DNA of 64,000 nucleotides from Epiperipatus broadwayi (taxonomy: Eukaryota; Onychophora; Udeonychophora; Euonychophora; Peripatidae), in NCBI GenBank assembly GCA_028023455.1, contig JAQFVV010000001.1, positions 20,581,611 through 20,645,610 on the forward strand. The letters are read 5' to 3'. The position numbers and the translations under genes are program-made. Positions 58,044 to 64,000 of the stretch are shown piece by piece. A model generated the notes under the pieces. That model was not told where the DNA came from and ran no database searches. It saw nothing but the letters and a program-made list of their open reading frames with translations. Position 1 is the first letter of the stretch. Each line of letters begins with the position of its first letter.

Positions 58044-58151
58044 TACAATGGTGAAGGGAGAGGTGAACATTCTTAATAAACATATAACAGCTTTATTTGT
58101 TTGACCAGTTAAAACGTAATTTTCAAAGACATATGTTTGAAGGCATGTCAA
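58044..58151 (-). CDS. Candidate 36-codon exon, unrecognised protein
   Basis: The minus strand shows a good acceptor (ATAATTTTTACCATCAG), then 108 open bases, then the donor GTGAGA (58038-58043), phase 0 to phase 0. The peptide is TCLQTYVFENYVLTGQTNKA followed by a Leu-rich stretch. The TPR/helical style suggests a real protein, but the family is unknown. The frame stays open further (to 57906), so the donor is not certain. Confidence 0.3.
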
Positions 58152-59185
58152 CTGATGGTAAAAATTATAATTTACAGCTTGAATTTATTTAATATAATTC
58201 AGTTGTGTCAAATTGTAATATAAAACCAATCACTTTCAAATTATAAATTTTCAATTAGTAAAAATTAAAATATATTAAAAACTGCAATTTGAAAAATAAA
58301 ATTAAAATATATTAAAAGCCACAATTTGAAAAATAAAATTAAAATATATTAAAAGCTACAATTTGAAAAATAACCTATTATGCATGGAAGTTTCAAATAC
58401 TTAAGGATTTGAAAAATAAAATGGAAAATTTGGTGATATTTTTTGTAAACCACTTCATAGGTGAGTTGACAGATTCTGAGCTCTGACAAATAGATTTTTA
58501 AGTCAACAGATTTAGTAGTGATATAGAAAAGTTATAAATAATATGTCAAAAAAAAATATTTTAATAAATCACAGATTTCAATTTTCAAAATTTAGACTTT
58601 GGACTTAAAAAAAACAATTTAATCAAGTTAGAGTTTAAACAATTAGTGATTTAGTATTTGTTGCAAATAGTGAAGTTGATTAAGTTAAAAAAAAATCAGC
58701 AAACTCAACAATTGATTTTAACAATAAATTTCAACTACAACAAATTAGAAAAAAAACATTACTCTTCATTCTACAAAAGTAAGAAAGAAAGCTATCTTAA
58801 TGGAAGCATAATTTTTAGTACATTCACATTGCAACAATAACCTTCATTTATGCTTATAACTTTCTCAAAATGATCAGATAAACCATTAGACTTGCAGCAA
58901 TCTATCTCTTTCCAGCCATGGAGTACCTAAAAAAATGGATGACTTGTCAAAATATAATACAGAATCTTAAATTATAGCCTTTTGTCTGCTACAATAAAGA
59001 ATATAAAACCATGCCCAGAATTAGTTTGCTTTGATGTCTGGCATCTACCTAAGAATCAAAACCAAAAAATACTAACAATAAAATGAAATTGCAATCAAAC
59101 TATGGATACTTCATATATAGATCTAGAAAAAACTATGCTAAGAAAGTGAATCCTAATGCCTATTAGCAGAGGACTTTCCATTTCA
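58152..59185. other. AT-rich stretch with a short tandem repeat
   Basis: About 58240-58375 holds three copies of a roughly 45-bp unit containing AATTTGAAAAATAAAATTAA. Nothing else is seen. Confidence 0.5.
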
Positions 59186-59197
59186 AAAAACCCAAGA

Positions 59198-60000
59198 AAT
59201 TAAATTGAGAGAGACTGCAAACCTCTCGCGCTCATTACTATCTAACAGTCTTGTATTTGCGATCTGATTGGCTGTTAGATAGTAATGTGAGAGGTTTGCA
59301 GTCTCTCTCAATTTAATTTCGACACTATTTGTGCTTTATAAAATAAATATTATTTACATACATTACTGCAAGTTATAACATCTAAAAACTACTGCGTAGT
59401 AAATCGTAATATTTCACGCTGTACGTTTGTAATTTAAACTCAGTGAGTTAAGTGTGAAGATATTTAAGATTCATGCTTTCAGATCTAAATACTTGAGACT
59501 GGCTTGGATATATAGAAAGACAAGTAAAAAAGAGGGTGGACTGCCCTTTTCTTGTTAAATTCTCTGTCTTGTATTTGCAATATGATTGGCTGTTAGATAG
59601 TAATGAGCGTGAGAGGTTTGCAGTCTCTCTCAACTTAATTTCAACACTGTTTATGCTTTATAAAATAAATATTATTTACATATGTTACTGCAAGTTATAA
59701 CATCTAAAAACTACTGCATAGTAAATCATAGGATTTCACGCTGTATGTTTGTAATTTAAACTCAGTGAGTTAAGTGTAAAGATATTTAAGATTCATGCTT
59801 TCAGATCTAAATACTTGAGACTAGCTTGGATATATGGAAAGACAAATAAAGAAGAGGGTGGACCACCCTTTTCTTGTTAAATTCTCTGTCTTGTATTTGC
59901 GATCTGATTGGCTGTTAGATAGTAATGAGCGTGAGACGTTTGCAGTCTCTCTCAATTTAATTTCAATGCTGTTTGTGCTTTATAAAATAAATATTATTTT
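59198..60000 (+). mobile_element. Hairpin-headed small retroposon, copy C (tandem units)
   Basis: The 803-bp element has an exact 12-bp target duplication AAAAACCCAAGA (59186-59197 and 60001-60012). It starts with an inverted fragment (to 59248) that pairs with 59272-59320 to form a hairpin. Two direct units (59249-59566, 318 bp; 59567-59888, 322 bp) and a third partial unit (59889-60000) follow. Each unit has GATTGGCTGTTAGATAG, GTAGTAAATC, TTTCACGC, GGATATAT and AATAAA; TATA-like to AATAAA is about 157 bp. The open frames inside have no protein-like features. Related to copies A and B. Confidence 0.9.
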
Positions 60001-60012
60001 AAAAACCCAAGA

Positions 60013-61077
60013 GTAAAATTGTTTGAAAAAACTCTAAGATTCAATATATATGTAAAGTACCTAATAATAATAATAATAATAATAATAAATGCAGTGATCA
60101 TCTCAATAAATTATACAAATAAGAAATTTAATTATTTCAATTTGAAAAAGCCTATATTTGATCCTCTTTATCTTGAGATTTGAAAGTTTTCTCACCTCTT
60201 GTGAAAGTGAATCAAGATTTTCCACAGAAAATGAAATTTAATATTTTTTTTTTCCTCTCAGCATTAATATTTTTTTCTGAACATTAACATATGATTGCAA
60301 CATGGATGAATATAAGGTGCTTAGTCAAATAGTGGATATTAATCAGTTAAAATAAAAAATCAAAAAAGCCAAAAAAATGATGTTCATTCTTTAGATGCTA
60401 CAATATGTACAATTAAATACTAAAATTTCTAATGTGACTCATCATTACTGAAATATGGAATTTTCTTAAGGAGAGTTTTATGAAAACAAGTAAATCTATT
60501 CTTCAGTTCACCATAAAAAAAGAATCATGTTTTTCTGACAATGATTTTATTATTAGTGTTTAGAGTAAAGAGAAATATGTGGTATTTTCTGCTTAGCAGA
60601 ATAATAGATTAAACATTAAATTATACATTAATTATAAAGATTTGAAGACAGAAATTCTATGCCCATTAAGAAGACTTTAACAATTATTGGTGAATTAAAA
60701 TTGCAAAGAAGATACAGACATTCACTATCATGATCATTCAAAATCTTTTTTTTTGTGCAAGGAAAGTGTCATATGGACCTGAGAAAGAGTATCACAATCC
60801 TATTTAATCTAGCAGGGGCACTGTCTTATATGATGATAATATATATCAATCAGATAAAAAGAGTATTTTGATCATCCTTTGAATAATAAAAAATAAGATG
60901 ACAATTTTTAGTGATATATCCATTTTATTTATTCGTTTAGATGTGCACAAAATTATCCAACTTAGTGAAGTCAAAACATTTCTGTGTAATTTTTAAAATT
61001 TCAGATACTAATGAAATACTTACAGAAGTTTCAAAATATAGTGGTAATATCCTAGCTTCAAAAACATTGGATTTTTT
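60013..61077. other. AT-rich stretch; AAT microsatellite
   Basis: An (AAT) array lies at about 60063-60089. Nothing else is recognised. Confidence 0.5.
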
Positions 61078-61079
61078 TA

Positions 61080-62499
61080 GGAATATAAGACCCCATTAAG
61101 TTATGCCATCTGATCTTAAAGATGCTTTTATTGTTCCAATTTTTAAAACAAAGAGAATAAACAAAATTGCAATAATTATCATGGCATGTCATTTTTATCC
61201 ATTATAGAAAGAATATTTCCAAAAATTTTATTAAATAGGTTATTTCCAATTATAGATGAGTGGTTGGTTTTAGAGAATGAAAAAGCAGGAGAACAATAAA
61301 AATGTTGAGAACAAAGAAGTAATTTATATAGTGATTTTATTGATTTGGTCAAGGCATTTGTTCAATTAAAAGGATATTTTATGGCATTGTTTGAAATTAG
61401 TTGGTTATCTATCAAAATTTATTCACATTACTCAGCTTTTAAATGATACAATGAGAGCATTTGAAATAAAAACTGGTGTTAAATAAGGATATATATTTGA
61501 TCCAACATTGTTTTTAATTTTTATGACAATGATCTTTGGAATTGTTTATAAGTAGGTTAATCAATTAGGAGATCAATATAAGATACAAGTTTGATGATAG
61601 AATTTTAATTTGAATTAATTAAAAGTGAAAACAAACGTGTTTTCTTTTTGGATTCTGGATTTACAGTATTCTGATAATTGTGCAGTTTTTTCCAGCTAAA
61701 AAGATGATTTACAGAATGTTCTTAATGTTCTATATGCAACATATAAAGATGTATCATTCAGTAATGGATGAAAAGTGCTCAGAAAGTTTATGTTTGAATA
61801 GTTATCAACTTGAGAATGTAAAGCACTTTAATACCTTAATAGTTTACAAATAGAAAATGGACTCAGATATTGAAGGACAGCACAGAGCCAATGTACTGTT
61901 ATTCCTTTTAACAAGATAAAAGAAAATATTTCATAACAGGAAATATAGAGCTTTTATTTAATCTAATTTTTGTATGGAAGTGAAACATCAATACCCTACA
62001 AGCCAATATAAAAACACTAGAAAACTTTCATTTAAGGATGCTTCAAAAAAAATTTAAAATACAATGTCAAAATCATAAAATCAATCAATATGTATTTCAG
62101 CTTGATGGATGTGATACTATTGAGTCCATTATTGTAAAATCATACTTTCTTTGGATTGGACATTAAAATGAATGAACAATAGAAGGCTTCCTAAAAAGGT
62201 ATTTTATGGTGAACTTGAGCATGGTTTTCATGGGAGAGGTATCTATATTATATGGATTATCTCAAATCATGTTTAAAAAATGCAAATGTCAATTGATATG
62301 GCAGAGAACAGAATATATTGGAAAACTAATTAGACATGCTATTGAAATATTGCAAAAAGAAAAGTTTTCTGTTGAAGAAAAGAAAAGATAACATCATAAA
62401 ATATCAAATAAACAGAAAATTGGACCAGCATGTTCTATATGTAAATATATTTGTGATTCACAGATGAGTTTGTATAGTCATTGCAAAATTCATTTTTAG
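61080..62499 (+). pseudogene. LINE reverse transcriptase with C-terminal C2H2 finger
   Basis: Across many frameshifts the plus strand follows a common invertebrate LINE. LKDAFIVPIFKTKRINK is followed by SIIERIFPKILLNRLFPIID (early RT blocks), then DFIDLVKAF (motif A with its Asp), then GYIFDPTLFLIF (motif B). The YADD box was not found. Near the end an open piece (62206-62391) leads to a C2H2 zinc finger (62431-62499): CSICKYICDSQMSLYSHCKI then H, with both Cys and both His present, closing at TAG. A T run at 62546 follows rather than poly-A. Clade not assigned. Confidence 0.75.
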
Positions 62500-64000
62500 A
62501 ATAGTGCCCCCCTCCCTTTTTTCTTGTTTACATTCTTTTCTATTTTTTTTTTTTTTTTTAGATAAAATGGCCATACTCATTTATGAATGGCTGTCTGTTT
62601 TATTTATTTAATATAAAAATAAAACAGGTGTTTAACTAGAAGACAAATATATATATATATATCTGATGAACATATACATTCAAACTACATGAAGTATTCC
62701 AATACAGCCATGATGCACTTATATCAATTTCTTTATTTTATTTACATTAATAAATATGATATTAATTTGCTAAACCATCTTATTCTCATACATGTTTTTC
62801 ATCCATGATTAATTAGTTAAGAATATTTAGTGTATTCTACCATCACTCTCAAAATCTATAATTTATGCCAGCTAAAACATAGAAGCAATAACTAGAAAGA
62901 GTTATTAAAAATTTTGAAAAGTAAATATCAAGTCTATAGCATAAATATTCATCAGAAGATGGTATCCAGTGCCATATATTTTACCAATGTCGAATACAAA
63001 TAAAATGCTATCTTTAACAGATTATATTTTTTACAGCCATCTGGGGTTAGATGATGCATTTGGAAATATGCTAAATAACACAATGTTTTTGATTTGATTA
63101 TCATCAGTAATTTGAAAATCAATTATTATAATATTATATATGCCTGAAAATTTCCATTTGGCACATTCAGCATCCTATTATATTGGATTTCCAATATAAG
63201 GCATGACACTGACTATCATCAAATATTTTTTGTTGATTTTGTTGATTTTTGTTACCATAATCACACAAATGCAATTTCTGATAATATATATTGTACCAGT
63301 CGAAAATGTATGTCCATCCAACAAGATTTAGAATCTAAGCAAAAGTACCCCAAACCAATCATGTCCGAGATACACAGGTCAGGAGCAATCATGAATTCTA
63401 ACCTGTTTGCACATTCCCCAAATCTATAACACTATGAACAACACTATGGTGATACTACATAAATTAATTATTTCTGGGCCCGGTGCTACATCGTTTTACA
63501 TGAGAACTCAGCTGATAATGAGAAATTGAATAAACCCGAGATATAAGTTAAAACATACATAAATAAATATATTAATGAGATTCGAACAACTGTATTAAAG
63601 TTTAAAAATATAAATATTTATTTTGGCAAAATTCAAGATGATTTTATATATTCAATTTCACACATTTAAAACTTTATTTTTCGTTACAAATTTTTGACAA
63701 TCTTTATACAATTATATTATTTTAATAGACATTAATTTAGTGCAGCAGTTACAATACTGAACGTATATTTAAAATAAGATTTTAATTCATGTTACAAAAT
63801 GGATCTAGTGTTTTGGTGGACGTTTATACATTAAGAATAATACATATTAAGATACAATAGAGTTTCGCTGATTATACGATTTTAGTAGGATGCCCTTGGC
63901 ATTTTATACATAAGTTTATTTTCATTTCTCAACTTTATTTGTAACAATAAAAATAAGGATACATTTTGATCAGTAAGTATACTAAAAACATTATTTATTT
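62500..64000. other. AT-rich stretch, nothing firmly recognised
   Basis: A somewhat GC-richer block (63290-63540, including GGGCCCGGTGCTACATCG) may be an old repeat. No family identified. Confidence 0.45.

Overview
The window is very AT-rich (by eye about three quarters A+T) metazoan nuclear DNA. It has no prokaryotic-style genes, no rRNA or functional tRNA gene and no complete host gene. Nearly everything recognisable is transposon-derived, and most of it is decayed. The mix is tRNA-derived SINEs, three or four LINE types, a Penelope-like element with a GIY-YIG remnant, a Mag-like Ty3/gypsy element with a tRNA-Ser-type primer site, and hAT, pogo and Merlin/ISXO2-type DNA transposons. This fits an invertebrate, perhaps an arthropod or arachnid, but the species cannot be fixed from the sequence alone.

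Layout. 0-10 kb: a terminal hairpin, two SINEs, a decayed coiled-coil ORF (6.8-7.7 kb, minus) and two copies of a 1.7-1.8 kb direct duplication (4.0-5.7 and 8.1-10.0 kb). 11-14 kb: a 225-bp tandem duplication, then a LINE split by a hAT-like insertion. 16.3-18.2 kb: a Merlin/ISXO2-type foldback element with an exact 8-bp target duplication. 19.6-20.6 kb: a pogo/Tigger pseudogene. 22.4 kb: a 304-bp hAT MITE. 25.2-29.4 kb: a jockey-like LINE interrupted by a palindromic MITE and by a second Merlin/ISXO2-type element. 29.9-30.9 kb: the best candidate for host exons (minus). 31.1-32.7 kb: a decayed Penelope-like element. 35.3-40.6 kb: an LTR retrotransposon with about 96-97% similar LTRs but broken reading frames. 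44-51 kb: a retroelement-like leader, an unknown pseudogene, a third SINE, a LINE tail and a decayed transposase. 54-56.4 kb: a fourth SINE, hairpins and a hAT element keeping a BED-like ORF. 61-62.5 kb: another LINE with a C-terminal C2H2 finger.

The most interesting pattern is a family of small retroposon-like elements at 32.75-33.57, 41.13-41.60 and 59.20-60.00 kb. Each has a 12-13 bp target duplication, an inverted fragment at its left end that makes a long hairpin, then direct unit(s) of about 320-350 bp with a TATA-like core promoter and, about 155 bp later, an AATAAA signal near the right end. They resemble Penelope-type pseudo-LTR arrangements, but no coding sequence lies inside them.

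Because the intact signals are mobile-element ends, target duplications and hairpins, the window reads best as intergenic or giant-intron DNA. A few short GC-richer tracts with good splice sites on the minus strand may be exons of a host gene. These are listed with low confidence.
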